Shown piece by piece: positions 44,101-53,475 of a DNA stretch of 64,000 nt. The position numbers were made by a program, and so were the translations under genes. The stretch lies in NCBI RefSeq assembly GCF_017916325.1, contig NC_090158.1:232501-296500 (forward strand). The letters run 5' to 3'. The notes under the pieces were generated by a model that saw only the letters and a list, made by a program, of their open reading frames with translations, did not search any database and had not been told where the DNA came from. Every line of letters begins with the position of its first letter. Within the stretch, counting starts at the first letter, position 1. Source of the stretch: Leishmania martiniquensis (lineage: Eukaryota; Euglenozoa; Kinetoplastea; Trypanosomatida; Trypanosomatidae).

Positions 44101-44517
44101 CGGAACCGTGTGGGCGGCGTCAGTCACCGCCATGTCGGCTCGAGCAGCGATGGAGCCCAGCAGCTGTAGCACTTCCTCCTCCATCCGGGCAGTGTGTGAG
44201 CCGCTACACTCGTTACGCAGCACAGACGGACTCAGCATATCTTGCTGCAGCTGGCGCCACTGTGCCTGCAGCGCCAGTGCTAGTGGTGACATTTTCAGAG
44301 GCCCTTCGGCAGAAAACGCAAGCTCATCCGCTAGGCCGCGCCGATGCGTCGTCATGTGGGAAGATCGAGATGGGTGGCGGCGAGGCGATTGCGGGGAGGG
44401 GGCGCCGCCATGGTGCGCCCCATTCTCACGGGTGCCACCTCGGAAGGAGGAGGTAGCGGCTATTGCCGCTGCGGCCGGCAAGGAGGGCGGCAAAGACGCA
44501 TGTGGGGTGCTGCTCAT
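41110..44517 (-). CDS. Conserved-type hypothetical protein, helical-repeat-like
   Basis: The ATG is at 44517 (1135 aa); the 41 in-frame codons upstream begin with TTG and are not used. The first 75 residues are Ser/Pro/Ala/Arg-rich and probably disordered. Residues about 100-600 are Leu/Ala-rich amphipathic helices of the kind seen in ARM/HEAT proteins (for example VQTLLLTLL-like runs, LWSALKVLGRL, EIREAGALWAAALLE), though no strict repeat can be set by eye. A disordered Ser/Gly/Arg linker spans about 700-860. The C-terminal 150 residues are compact and look best conserved: LREDVLLFLIHYAHL-type helices, HMYYLRRQLQLCPTREVRRR and PKLHLFLRYINQQARRSRS. I do not recognise the family. A scaffold or adaptor role would fit helical repeats, but that is inference. 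Confidence 0.85.
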   Translation of the reverse strand: MSSTPHASLPPSLPAAAAIAATSSFRGGTRENGAHHGGAPSPQSPRRHPSRSSHMTTHRRGLADELAFSAEGPLKMSPLALALQAQWRQLQQDMLSPSVLRNECSGSHTARMEEEVLQLLGSIAARADMAVTDAAHTVPYLLAMGQVPLPSVRTQIVALAALRGVFSSLSDVYGSEAAEGFVCDALLGEHQALQALSLCALVAFEGLESAAGMHGSSSATADAQRRVSPTHGSSSATAPLARRGNRSLFARGQGDAKAEGEARLASQVDPEETNATPGLFSPLIGASRFGSYIDARLDRSAVLRERVLHATLELLREVAAMCGPVSDALLSSGALLKVCMRALHKVPPPPFSADEAAGRADGVSMSSAQGISATYLHRSEDVVSLLLTLLNAEPERHNEASLVLCSYDAPRAVCALAQRLVHTPLFTAGAICEEASAADEECALMLLWSALKVLGRLTRGCPAALRLFLSENASVPAFLVQVLTVPVAEIREAGALWAAALLETQPQTSADLVHSLLDDISPLTATTALPSPEKLAAPSFSAPVPVFMASLVEMLRWRGAQMHVFGVSAILCWRWLLLSDPSRVAALLLRDSSLLATLIELILRGSAYPSSPSPAPLPTRLTALEALNVFALSYALGSLDTRARLEGNVMRGQLSQATLRRLRTVAQGILERTHPAYWNVFPAMEVELLEEATELSEKMRRAGATVRTGAANTTPEGARASGSSAPSPMHRRGSRGRLAVCISTGAAWRQLVLESMWELTAAAAVGETSSRGGSVTCGRAAAPQRQQQSSSYVSAFHPQAGVSAGGALEPSPIRVLASTSPSRAAAGTAHPVGRAVAEGIDEDGGATSLLNLSARAPLTSAPRTIREVTLLPTQQSTTAVRFRVVQQAEGLGGLFVQDSMRVVLHLAQHYTQASTQSRASFQISPNTIWTAKEGQRCDALLLRGLPGGARGSRSRSISPPLPPGLGASAIVGPPSAIFGTAPRFVDSSARIGKEPNPFVSVAKPAEVQHAQQRRRLWGVKELQREDVLLFLIHYAHLMTELPDAVAAVEDHMYYLRRQLQLCPTREVRRRCVLNDLYMNVYPKLHLFLRYINQQARRSRSVLQLISTFSGGTIHSGNVLDVYDAVGRCTGRLAVG

Positions 44518-46145
44518 CTTCCAACGCGGTTCGCAGCGGTCAGCTCGAGCAAAGAGTAGCGAAAGCGGGGGAAAGCAGCAGGTGAGCGCCTCAGCAAGCA
44601 CCAGCACCGGGCACCTCCGCGACCCGCAGCCGCCTCGCAAACGATGATCTGCGAAAACTATGGTGATAATCAGCGGAGAAAGGGATGTGGGGGGCGGTAG
44701 ATGGGGAGGAAGGACAGCGGCAGAATACCAAACGCAAGTTCGCGAGCAGCGCCGCCGCCTTCTTTCGCCCCCTTAGCTGTCTATGGAAAGTGCCTGTTCC
44801 CCTTCGTTGCTGCGTAGCGAGGCGGATGGCGCTTCTGCAGACGCAAGGCAGTGTGAAGAGTCACGGCGAGCAGCAGCGGAGGCAGAAGAGAGGAGAGAAG
44901 GTAAAGGAGATGGGTATACAGCCTGTGGTACAGTTCCCGCGTTGGTGGCGCAGAGGTAGTGGTGACTTGTGCTATAGCGCGTGTGCACGAGTCGAGGCTG
45001 CACAGATGCCGCCAAAGATGAAGGCAGGGGCGCATATGAATGCTGAACGGGTGAGCAAAAAAAAAGGTTGAGACAAGAAATCGAAGGGAGGCTAGGTGAG
45101 CTTCTACTCGTAGACAATGGCACCGCACACGACGGATAGGAGTGTGCGTGTGAGTGGGAGGGTCTCCAGCCTGAGAAGCATAGATTGCGGCACCATTTCT
45201 ATGCAGAACTGGTGACGTTTACGGGAGAGGAGGGGCAAGAAGGGAAGCCGAACCAAAAGGTAGAAAAAACAAAACAGAAGCGCATCTTGATTTGACGCAG
45301 CTGCCATCTTCAGAAAGGTCCGTCTCTCTTTCTCTCTCCACCCCTTCTTCCTCTCCTCTGTCTGCACGCCTGCAACACCAGCTACCACTCAAGCACGTCA
45401 GCGCCTCCCCTCCCCTCTCCCAAGAACCGTGATTCGGCTAACTGACAACAGCGAAGAGCTCGGAGAGAGCATACAGACGTCAATCACGCCTTTTTTCCCA
45501 TATCTGTGCGCGTGTGTAAGTGTGACTGATTTTTCCCCTGCTTTGTACGGCGTCTGGCGCAGCCGATATCCAAACAACCAACGCCTCCTCTCCCGGCAGC
45601 AATCGAGCGAGAAAATCGCTCCGGCGCGCTGTCGAGCAGCTGCCTCCCCCAGCCTTTCCCTCTCCCTCTCTACTGGAGTGCATGCGCACACAACAGCAGG
45701 ACAAAAACAAACGCGAAAGCGATCCATCGCTCCCGAGGGAGAAGAGCACAGGGAGTACACGGGCTCTGCCTCGCATGCGAGCCGCCACTCGAGCGCGCAT
45801 GCCTCTCTGCACGCCGAGTCTTCCCCTGCGTCCCCTCTCTTTCCCGCAAACAAAGAAAAATGCGCAGCGTTGCGCGAAAGGTCCGCTTTCCCTTCCCTGG
45901 GCCAGGATCCTTGGTAGAGCGATAGCACTCGCTGATGCAGAGCATGGGCACGAGCAGCCCACTCACGTGTCACGACCGACGCGGACAGGCATACACATGG
46001 AGGAGGAGGGCGCAGACCACTCAAGAGGGCATAAACAGCCGGAAGGGTCGAGTGCATGGGCACACCTCGGAGGGCCCCACCACCACCACCACCACAACGG
46101 TAGGCAAAGAGTCTATCCGAGTGTGCGTGTCCTCTGGCACAGCCC
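44518..46145. other. Intergenic region, no gene seen
   Basis: No gene is supported. A frame at 45398-46348 (minus) is open but overlaps the end of the next gene, and its sequence lacks any domain. The only repeat of note is a (CCA)n run at 46077-46095, close to the stop of the two-helix protein. It presumably contains that gene's 3' UTR. Confidence 0.5.
44544..44580 (-). promoter_or_regulatory. Predicted trans-splice acceptor for the 1135-aa gene
   Basis: The minus strand has CTTTCCCCCGCTTTCGCTAC-type pyrimidine sequence (complement within 44549-44580) followed by CTCGAG, with AG at 44545-44544, about 27 nt before the ATG. It is a pattern-based prediction. Confidence 0.4.
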
Positions 46146-47363
46146 TCACTTACGCTTATCCCTTCCGCCGCCCTCGCCAGAAAAAGCAGCGGGGCGTGGG
46201 CCGTAGCCATGGCCCACCCGCCTGTCGCATGTCTCATGCGCCGCAGGCGCCGATGACCGGACGCTAGAGGTTTGCCAAAGGCTCGTGAGCTTGGATGGCC
46301 GGGCCACAGTAGCGGGGGGCTCTGCAGCACCATTGCGCTCGTGCTCACCGCATTCCGTCACTAAAACGCCCTTGTTACCAGGTCCCCGTGCCTGGGGCCG
46401 ACAGCGACTTCTTACCACCGCTCCACCGCACATCTCCATGTTCACTGTGGAGCGGTGCAGTCCCCAACCCGACGCTCGCACCTGTGGTGTTGTGTAGTGC
46501 CGCGTCCCATCCACCTCGACGTCCGACATGAAATCCCAGTCATCCATGCTGTCAGCTCCCGTGATGTGGGCAGCAGACGGCGCGCGAAAGCCGATGCCGC
46601 TTGAGGAGACGCCTCCCCCCGCTACCCCACTTGTGTGGCCCGAAGCAGCGCTGCCAGCTCCGCGGCTCCTCAGTCCGCGTGAGTGCACCCACGCCACGGT
46701 ACCGGCCCCAGCCGTGTCACTCGGCGTGGTCGTGCCCGCGCTGCCATTGTCGCCGCCAAAGCGTGGCCAGCTGCCACTGCCGACACCAGCAGCATCGGCC
46801 AAATTACGCTGGAGCTCAGGGCAGCGGCGTGCCGTTGGGGAGCCTACCGCTGAGCTGTTGCGCAAATCACCACCCGCCAGGAGACCGCCAGCAACGGCGG
46901 CGACGCAGTTCGTCGTCATATGCTGCTCTCCCCAGTCCAGTGCAGACATCTCCTTCCCTTCCTCGCGCCAGCCGCTGCCCCTGTGACTCTGTGAGCGCTT
47001 CGCAGCCTGACGTCCATAGCGTCCGCCACTGTGGCGCGAAGGCTCGCCGTTGCCGTGCAAGAGTGCCTGACGGCTGGTCCACTCGTCCTCCCGCTTCCTA
47101 CTCCACTGCAGGTGCACCCATAGACGCCACACAGGCGCTTTAAGGAGCACAGTTACCCACAAAGCGAGAGACGTCAAGAGGTACAGGAGGCCACCGCGCA
47201 AGCATACGTTTGCTTTTGCCTCCCTTTCCCATCCATGTTTTGCGGCGAGCACCTCGAACGTCCAGTTTCCGCGACGCAGCATGTGCGACATCATGAACAG
47301 CAGCACCGCCGCAATAGTCGTGAATGGCGCACACACCAAAGCACAGCTCGACGTGAGTGACAT
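46146..47363 (-). CDS. Two-helix membrane protein, paralogue A
   Basis: The ATG is at 47363 (405 aa). Residues 8-28 and 57-75 are hydrophobic helices; between them residues 32-42 read GNWTFEVLAAK followed by a charged loop. The first 80 residues align without gaps to the neighbouring gene at 50738-51412, about half identical. The rest (about 85-405) is Ser/Gly/Arg-rich, hydrophilic and probably disordered, with no similarity to the neighbour's tail. It should sit in a membrane with the long tail on one side. I know no named domain for it; it is not an amastin by the usual signature. A purine-rich plus-strand tract at 47381-47407 ends only about 15 bases from the ATG, so the 5' UTR may be very short. 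Function unknown. Confidence 0.8.
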   Translation of the reverse strand: MSLTSSCALVCAPFTTIAAVLLFMMSHMLRRGNWTFEVLAAKHGWEREAKANVCLRGGLLYLLTSLALWVTVLLKAPVWRLWVHLQWSRKREDEWTSRQALLHGNGEPSRHSGGRYGRQAAKRSQSHRGSGWREEGKEMSALDWGEQHMTTNCVAAVAGGLLAGGDLRNSSAVGSPTARRCPELQRNLADAAGVGSGSWPRFGGDNGSAGTTTPSDTAGAGTVAWVHSRGLRSRGAGSAASGHTSGVAGGGVSSSGIGFRAPSAAHITGADSMDDWDFMSDVEVDGTRHYTTPQVRASGWGLHRSTVNMEMCGGAVVRSRCRPQARGPGNKGVLVTECGEHERNGAAEPPATVARPSKLTSLWQTSSVRSSAPAAHETCDRRVGHGYGPRPAAFSGEGGGRDKRK

Positions 47364-49069
47364 GAGAAACTCCTCAGAGGGGAGAAAGGGGGGAGGGAAA
47401 AAGGCGTTTGACCTACCTCAGGTCTGCCACCGCGCGCGACAGCCGGTAATGTTGTCCTCCCCCTCCCTCGCCTTCGAGCTTGTTGATAGATGAGGTGGAG
47501 TGTAGGGGACTGGGTAGTGGACAGAGCGACTGTGTATAAGAAGGACCGACAAGCCTCAGTCAATCGAAGACAAAAAAGGAATGGTGTATTCGTTTTTGGG
47601 CGCCCACTACTCTGCTACGGCTGTATGACGGAGACAGCCAACCAGCATCAACAGAGATGCGCACATGCACGTGCGCCCGTTAGAGAATAAAAATCTGAGC
47701 AGCAGAGGAAGAGAAAGGGGAAGGTGAAAGAATGCAGAGCGTAAAGAGGGGCGGCAGAAGGCCACGCACAGACTGACGTACAAACAGAGAGAGAGCGAGC
47801 GAGGCACCGGAGAGAAAGAAGCGTGCGTGGGTGTGTACTTTGAGAAGCAGTAGCGATAGCGCAATTGCGCGTCGATGCGAGCGGTTCCCTCTGGGGCAGA
47901 GAGCGCACCTCAAGCGAGAGCCGTGAAAAAAAATGGAGGGGAGGGGGAGAGCGTAGGCAGGCAACATCCAACGTGAGCTGTGCATCCGCACGCGCAGAAA
48001 CACACGGCCGTGCCAGAGTGCACGTGTCAAGGATTACCCGAATGCACGGATGTGCGTCTGTGCCACGTATGTTCGAAGACGAGGAAGACAAGACACCGAG
48101 CAGCCAAAGAGCGCACGCCTGCCTGACTGCGACAACAGGCAGATGTGTGAATTTGAATGGGCGGCGCTTTGCTTTTCTTTGAGGCACGCACACTGCCAGC
48201 TACGGCAACTGTGTCAGTGCCACTAGCACACCCGCCGTAAGAAGAAAAGGGGAAGGGGGGTGAATATGCTGACAGACGAGACACCAGCACTGAAGGTAAA
48301 GCCGCAGTGGGTTTCAACGCCTCGCGTAGAGTCTCGTAGGCGACCGCTTGGTGTAGGATCGGTGCTTGTGATGGAGAGGGAGACTGCATCTAGAGTGGAT
48401 CCAAGAAGTGTCCACAAGGAAAGCGGAAGCAGTAGTTCGGTAAGAAAGCCACAAAGGGGAGCAGAGGTGAGGTTCGAGACAGCGGTGAAGTGGCGGAGTG
48501 CCATAGCGGCCTGTTCTTCTGCAAGGGGGGCGGCCACCTAGCGAAGCAACAAGCGCGGAATCAAAAGAATGCGGCATACGCACCACATAGGAAACAGGCA
48601 CCTCTCCACGAAAAAAAAGGAGGGGTGGGCGGGGAAAGCAGACACAAAAATTGGCGATGCCGTTGCCACCCCTCCCCACCACCCCAGTTGCGCACTGCTC
48701 GGCGATTTTCCCATGACAGCCTTCACCTTTTTGCTTCCTTTAGTTTTTCTTCTCCTCTCTTTTCCTTTATGGCTGAGTCTTCCCTTCTCCTCCAGCAGAG
48801 TGTACAGGCGTATACATATATATATATATATACGTATATATATATAAAGGTCTGCTGGTGGTGCGCGTATGAGCGCACTCGAGAGAGAAGGGGGGGAGGG
48901 GCGACTCGTATGCAAAGGCCATAATGTCCCCCCCCTCTCCCTATTCCTCTCATCCCCAGCCGCCTGCCCCTTCCCCTCTTTCCTTTCACTCGCGTGCGCT
49001 CCGCTTAAGAGAGGGGAAATGGGTCGCGGCACCTTTCCGCGCCTTCGCCCTACCCCTTACAGTTGACAG
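47364..49069. other. Intergenic region, no gene seen
   Basis: It holds purine-rich plus-strand sequence at 47380-47410 and 47690-47830, an AT tract at 48816-48846 (interrupted once by CG), and C/T-rich sequence at 48920-49000. Translations are low-complexity. It is consistent with spacer and UTR DNA. Confidence 0.5.
47370..47408 (-). promoter_or_regulatory. Predicted trans-splice acceptor very close to paralogue A start
   Basis: The minus strand has a strong pyrimidine tract (complement of 47381-47407) followed by AG at 47374-47373 and 47371-47370. Use of either would leave a 5' UTR of only about 6-10 nt. It is a pattern-based prediction. Confidence 0.4.
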
Positions 49070-50330
49070 GAGCTTCCGCCACGAGCGAGGGTGGCCAACA
49101 GGTTTCGGTGAGGGACCTCAGCGAGCAGGCGAGTCTCCTCCGCTGAACGTGCCGCCTCCTCTGCGATGATAATGCCGTGAACAAGTCCTATGCCCTCTCG
49201 GGCGTCTGCACCAGAGTGTGTATTACTGTCACCTGCCTAGGGTCAGCCGACGCGCCTGCTCACCCGCTTTACGAGTGCGACGGTCTGGCAGTGGTACAGG
49301 GGTGTGTGGAGAGAGAATATGCGCTCACAAGTGTGAGCGCAGAGCGTGACGCAGCGTCAGCAGACGCCCACTTTCCTCGATACCCTATTTGGCACGATGG
49401 TCAGCCTGCAAAGGGAGGCGCCCGACAAGACCGCTACCATTCAGGGCTGGCGGCCAAGGACTAGGACCTTCTCCCTAGATGGCTTTGCGGAGCGCATCTT
49501 CACGATTTTCATGGGCCACTATGGACGGGGCGTTGAGGGGGGGGCAGCGCAGCGGCTCTTGGCGCGCTTGCAGCGCCGTCAAGTGATGCTGTCGCATTCG
49601 GTAGAACTTTCGCCAAGAACCTTACAGCGCTGCCGGAGCTGAGCAGGCTTTGTGCGAGATGAACCGTAGCTTGCGTCCCCGTAAACCACAAGTCCAGCGT
49701 CGCCTGCGGCCACGCGGTCAGCAAAGAGCGGGGTCGGCCACTGAGGCCGTGCCCATCCGCCGCTTTTTTGCGTAGGAGCAGCGCGGGTACTCTGGAGACT
49801 CGTGGAAGACGGCCCGTTGGGGTGAGGTGGGGTGGGGTGGAAGAGTCGCAGGAGAAAGAGAAAAGAAGCCTCTTTCCGCTGTCTTCGATACAGCACACGC
49901 TCAACGTCGTGAGCATCTTGTCCTCCATGTATCGAAAACGTCACCGTAGCAGCCCTGCGGGTCGGTCAACGATGACTGTCGGCAGCAGAGGCGCCTTCAC
50001 GTCCCTGTCAGTGCGCGCAACCAGGAGGACAACCCATGCATGACTACGCAGTACCCTCGGGGTGACCACACACACGTACATATAGGCCACCTTTCAGTTT
50101 TAAAGCCCACGAGACAGTGGTGGAGACGAAAAGATTGCCGAGTCAGAGAATTGGTGGCACTCAGCAGGGGGTCGCTGCAAGGGAGGATTCGCCCAGCTGT
50201 GCCTCGACCCATTCACCACAGGTACTCCTCCTCCGCACTCGTGCAAAGCCCTTATATGCCGTGCGTGGGTGATACTGCAACGACCATCTCCACCAGCCCC
50301 GCACTCCACTAAGGTGTAAAAGAGCGCACG
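49070..50330. pseudogene. Frame-broken coding-like island, strand uncertain
   Basis: A base-balanced 1.2-kb island lies between purine-rich flanks. On the plus strand, a frame with an internal TGA near 49144 runs 49080-49464 (SYALSGVCTRVCITVTCLGS), then a second frame 49346-49642 (FAERIFTIFMGHYGRGVEGG). On the minus strand, 49579-49944 carries ADRVAAGDAGLVVYGDASYG in its 3' half. I cannot tell which strand, if either, was once coding, and I recognise no family. An old gene relic or degenerate retroposon are both possible. Confidence 0.3.
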
Positions 50331-50737
50331 CGCGGAGTCGTAAGGAGGAGAAGTAAGGAGAAGGCAGAGTGAAGAACGGAAGCGGCTGCGCGGCTCTTTC
50401 ATCAGCGATCACCCGTAACTTTTATAGAAGAGCACCCCCCAGCCCCCTCCGACTTACCCTCTTGCCAGTCCGTCAGCAGAGCAGCAGAAAATGAATAAAT
50501 ACACTTCAGCACTGACGAAAAGGGGGAAGGAGCGATGAGACGAAGACAGCTCAGAAAGGCGCGCAGGCAACCGCTGCGTGTGCGTCAGGTGGCCTCCTCG
50601 ATCTTCTATACTTCGCCAGTCTATGCTTACGGCATCAACAGGTCGACCTCCTGCGCACTGGCCGTTGCCGACGTATTCGGGCTCACTCGCTGGATCGGAT
50701 GGGTCTGCGCTGCCCCCAGAGAAACGCTCCCACACGC
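50331..50737. other. Short 3'-flanking spacer
   Basis: No gene is seen. It directly follows the stop codon of paralogue B in transcription order and is presumably its 3' UTR. Confidence 0.5.
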
Positions 50738-51412
50738 CTATCCTGAGAATCGCACAGGTGTCACGGAGCTGATGGTTGCCGTAGGGTCGCTGAAGGCGCC
50801 CCTCGTCGCTGAAGATAAAGGGGATGAGAAAGGGGCATCCACGCGCCCTGCGGCCCCTCGCACGAGAGCAGCTGAGCTCGCCGTTCCTCGAGAGTCTTCC
50901 GCGCCCGCAGGTTTGCGCGTCGCTGTGAGACTTGAAGATGGCGCCGCGTCGGCAGAGGGCAGCGGGAACACCGAAATACCTGCATGCTGCTGAGATTCCG
51001 CCGCACCCGCCCTGACTCTAGCGACAGGCGTCGCTGTCATCTCAATGACGTCAGTGGCGGCACCCGCTCCCTCTGCCCCGGTTGCCTTTCTTTGCTTGCG
51101 CATAAGCTCGCGCACGCTGGGGAGACGGCCGTCCTGCCACCAATCGTAGACGGAGGTCGGCAGCTTTTCTAGCTGAATGAGGTACAAGTCGAGAAGCACC
51201 AGCACCCACAGCAGCATTGAGACGCATAGATAGATGATACCGCCATTGCGGCTGCAGCGCGACTTCTCTGCCCTGTCCCACTTGCGCTTTGCGGCCAGAA
51301 CCTCAAACGTCCAGTTGCCGTTGGATAGCATGACGGAGAGCATGAAGAGGAGGATGGAGACAATAAGTGTGAAGGGGGCGCACGCGTACAGGCATGCGGT
51401 ACCGGTGCCCAT
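50738..51412 (-). CDS. Two-helix membrane protein, paralogue B
   Basis: The ATG is at 51412 (224 aa). The frame stays open for about 260 codons further upstream, but that part translates microsatellite and polypyrimidine DNA and lacks coding character; the alignment with paralogue A also supports 51412. Helices lie at about 8-28 and 57-75, flanking GNWTFEVLAAK at 32-42. About 40 of the first 80 residues match paralogue A with no gaps. The second helix is followed by a short amphipathic stretch (LYLIQLEKLPTSVYDWW), then a Ser/Ala/Thr-rich hydrophilic tail shorter than that of A. It is probably an old tandem duplicate, given the 50 percent divergence and the 3.4-kb gap. Membrane location is inferred from the helices; the role is unknown. 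Confidence 0.8.
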   Translation of the reverse strand: MGTGTACLYACAPFTLIVSILLFMLSVMLSNGNWTFEVLAAKRKWDRAEKSRCSRNGGIIYLCVSMLLWVLVLLDLYLIQLEKLPTSVYDWWQDGRLPSVRELMRKQRKATGAEGAGAATDVIEMTATPVARVRAGAAESQQHAGISVFPLPSADAAPSSSLTATRKPAGAEDSRGTASSAALVRGAAGRVDAPFSSPLSSATRGAFSDPTATISSVTPVRFSG

Positions 51413-53475
51413 GGCTGCGTAGGCTCCTCTGCAGTGGGGTAATTTCGCACCCGGCACTGTTTGTGTGTGTGTGTGTGTATGGGCGCGTGCTGACGCAATG
51501 TATCGGTGTGTCGGGGGGAGGGAAGAAAGAGTGAAAGTGGGGAAAGGTCTTAACTCGAAGAGTCCCGCTACACCGGCATCGGTCCACCCAGAAGTAAACG
51601 TAACGCGCCCCCTCGTGCGTATGCGTATGTCGTGGACGAAGAGAAAGGAAATAGCGCACCTACGCGACGAAGAAGGGTTAGAGGAGGGAAGTGAGAAAGA
51701 CAGAAACTGCTGCGACGCCTCCTCGTCAGCGAAATATGCGGCGGCTGAGTCTCTGCTTCTTTGTGTAGCGGCGTGCTGGAGGCGACTCGTTCTCTTGTTG
51801 GGCCTGTGGAGGTGAGTGACGGGAGGGGGAAGGGAGGGGAAGAGGGGAGGGTAAAAAAAAAAAGCAAAGCCAAACAAGCAGCGTGCAGAAAATATGGCCA
51901 AAAGAAAGAGCGGCTTTACACGAGGGGGAGAAAGATGGAGAGAGAGGGGGGGGTTACGTCCTCCGGTGCGCAACCACACGAACTCAAGAAGGAGCAGTGC
52001 CGTGAAGCAATGGAGGGCAGAAGGCAAGAAAGCAACGAAGAATCGATCAGCGCGCCACCACAACCGGAGAGCTGGAGGGACGAGAAGGTAACAGAAAGGG
52101 AGCTTATCTCGCCTTTTCCGATGTGCGTGTAGACGAGCGTGCATGTGCGTGTGGGCGCGCACGAATGTGTAGAGGGAAGGAGGAGGGGGAGGGGGCAGAA
52201 ACAAAGTTGCGGACGTTCGGCGTATGATGGCGCAGCATACACCGGAGCAGGAGGAGGAAGGTGTAAGAGAGGAGAGAGAGCCAGTTACGAGATGTGAAGT
52301 GAGTGTGCCGGTCTACGGGACGAGGACAGCCATGAGAGGGTAGGCGGCCTACTGTTCCATCGACTGCCACTTTCGAGTGAAGGCGAGCATCTGTGTTTCT
52401 CTTTGCCCCGCTATATGTTCCACCTGTGCGGCTCGCTCACACGACGCTTGGCTGTGATAGGGCGCCTCTCTCTCTCGTCCACATACGTGGAACAAAAGGG
52501 GGCGGGGAGGGAGTCGGCAAGCTGGCCATGGGCGTTCGCTACCTCCTCGACGCAGTCGCAGCACCGACTCCTCTCATCAGTAGCTCTCGTCTTCTCCCTT
52601 GTCTTTGCGGGAAGGGAAGCGTCACTGCGTACGCGCGCGTGACGCTAACGGCATATGAAAATACGAGAGAGAGAAAGCAGCCCTGCTGCACAGCTCTCTT
52701 TGTGTGTGTGTGAACTAAGCGCAGAGCGCCAACAACAAAGAAAACAAACCTCTTACAATTCGATTTACGGCAACATTACGGGTTCCCCTCACCACATCCG
52801 CCCACCCCCACACCCTCAACTCCTAACACATCTCCTCCTCGGCCTCCTCCCGCCCCTCCTTCATTTGCATCGGCTCAGACCGCATGAAAAAAGAGAGCGT
52901 GGGAAGGGGTGGGTGCAACCCGAGACGGTAGGCGCCTCGACTCACGTCACAAGGTGTGTATGGTGGTGGGGGATGAGAGGGAGGAGCAGATGCTCTTTCC
53001 TTTCTGGTAAACGATCACGACAGCACGATAGGCAAGCTCAAGCGCACGGCATTGTCGGCACATTCCCCGCGAGGCGAGCGAGGGCGGGCGGTGAAAGTAG
53101 CGAGGCGAAACGCCGAGAACGGGGGGGCATATGCCATGTCCGAAGTCGATTCATGCACACAGGACACACACCTGCGCCGTTGGGAGAGTGAGAGGAAGAG
53201 GGAGAGGGGGGCGCGTGCGTGAGTGCCGGCAAACGCGCAACTAGAGCGTGTGCAAGGCGGAGGAGGCCAAGTTCTACCCGTAAAACACGCCCACACATGG
53301 GGCAGGGCAGGTGCTGCAAAAGCAAAGGGGGGGAAGCCGGGGAAAACTCGCGCGGCTCCTTCGCACCACGCCACTGCACACAAAGGCTTTGGCATCATCT
53401 CCCAATCGCCCAACCGCTTTCACTGAGTATTCTTTCCGTCTTCGGCCTCTCACTTGTGCGGTCCTTTTGCCGATC
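51413..53475. other. Intergenic region, no gene seen
   Basis: It holds a GT repeat at 51464-51479, purine-rich plus-strand DNA at 51820-51950 and 53195-53215, and C-rich sequence at 52780-52865. No frame of coding character was found. It is presumed UTR and spacer between the UTP7-like gene and paralogue B. Confidence 0.55.
51490..51547 (-). promoter_or_regulatory. Predicted trans-splice acceptor for paralogue B
   Basis: The minus strand has a pyrimidine tract (complement of 51513-51547) followed by GTCAG, with AG at 51491-51490, about 78 nt before the ATG. A CA repeat lies between the AG and the ATG. It is a pattern-based prediction. Confidence 0.45.

Noticed and set aside
46077..46095. CCA-repeat considered as a CRISPR-like or minisatellite array
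   Set aside because: A simple trinucleotide run of about six units with no spacers; the genome is eukaryotic and no array structure exists.
45398..46348. 316-codon minus-strand frame overlapping the end of paralogue A
   Set aside because: No domain, overlaps a better gene in another frame, and most of it lies in spacer DNA.
51413..52204. 264-codon upstream extension of paralogue B
   Set aside because: Translates CA repeats and polypyrimidine DNA (HTHTHTQ, PPPPPSL); alignment with paralogue A begins at the ATG at 51412.
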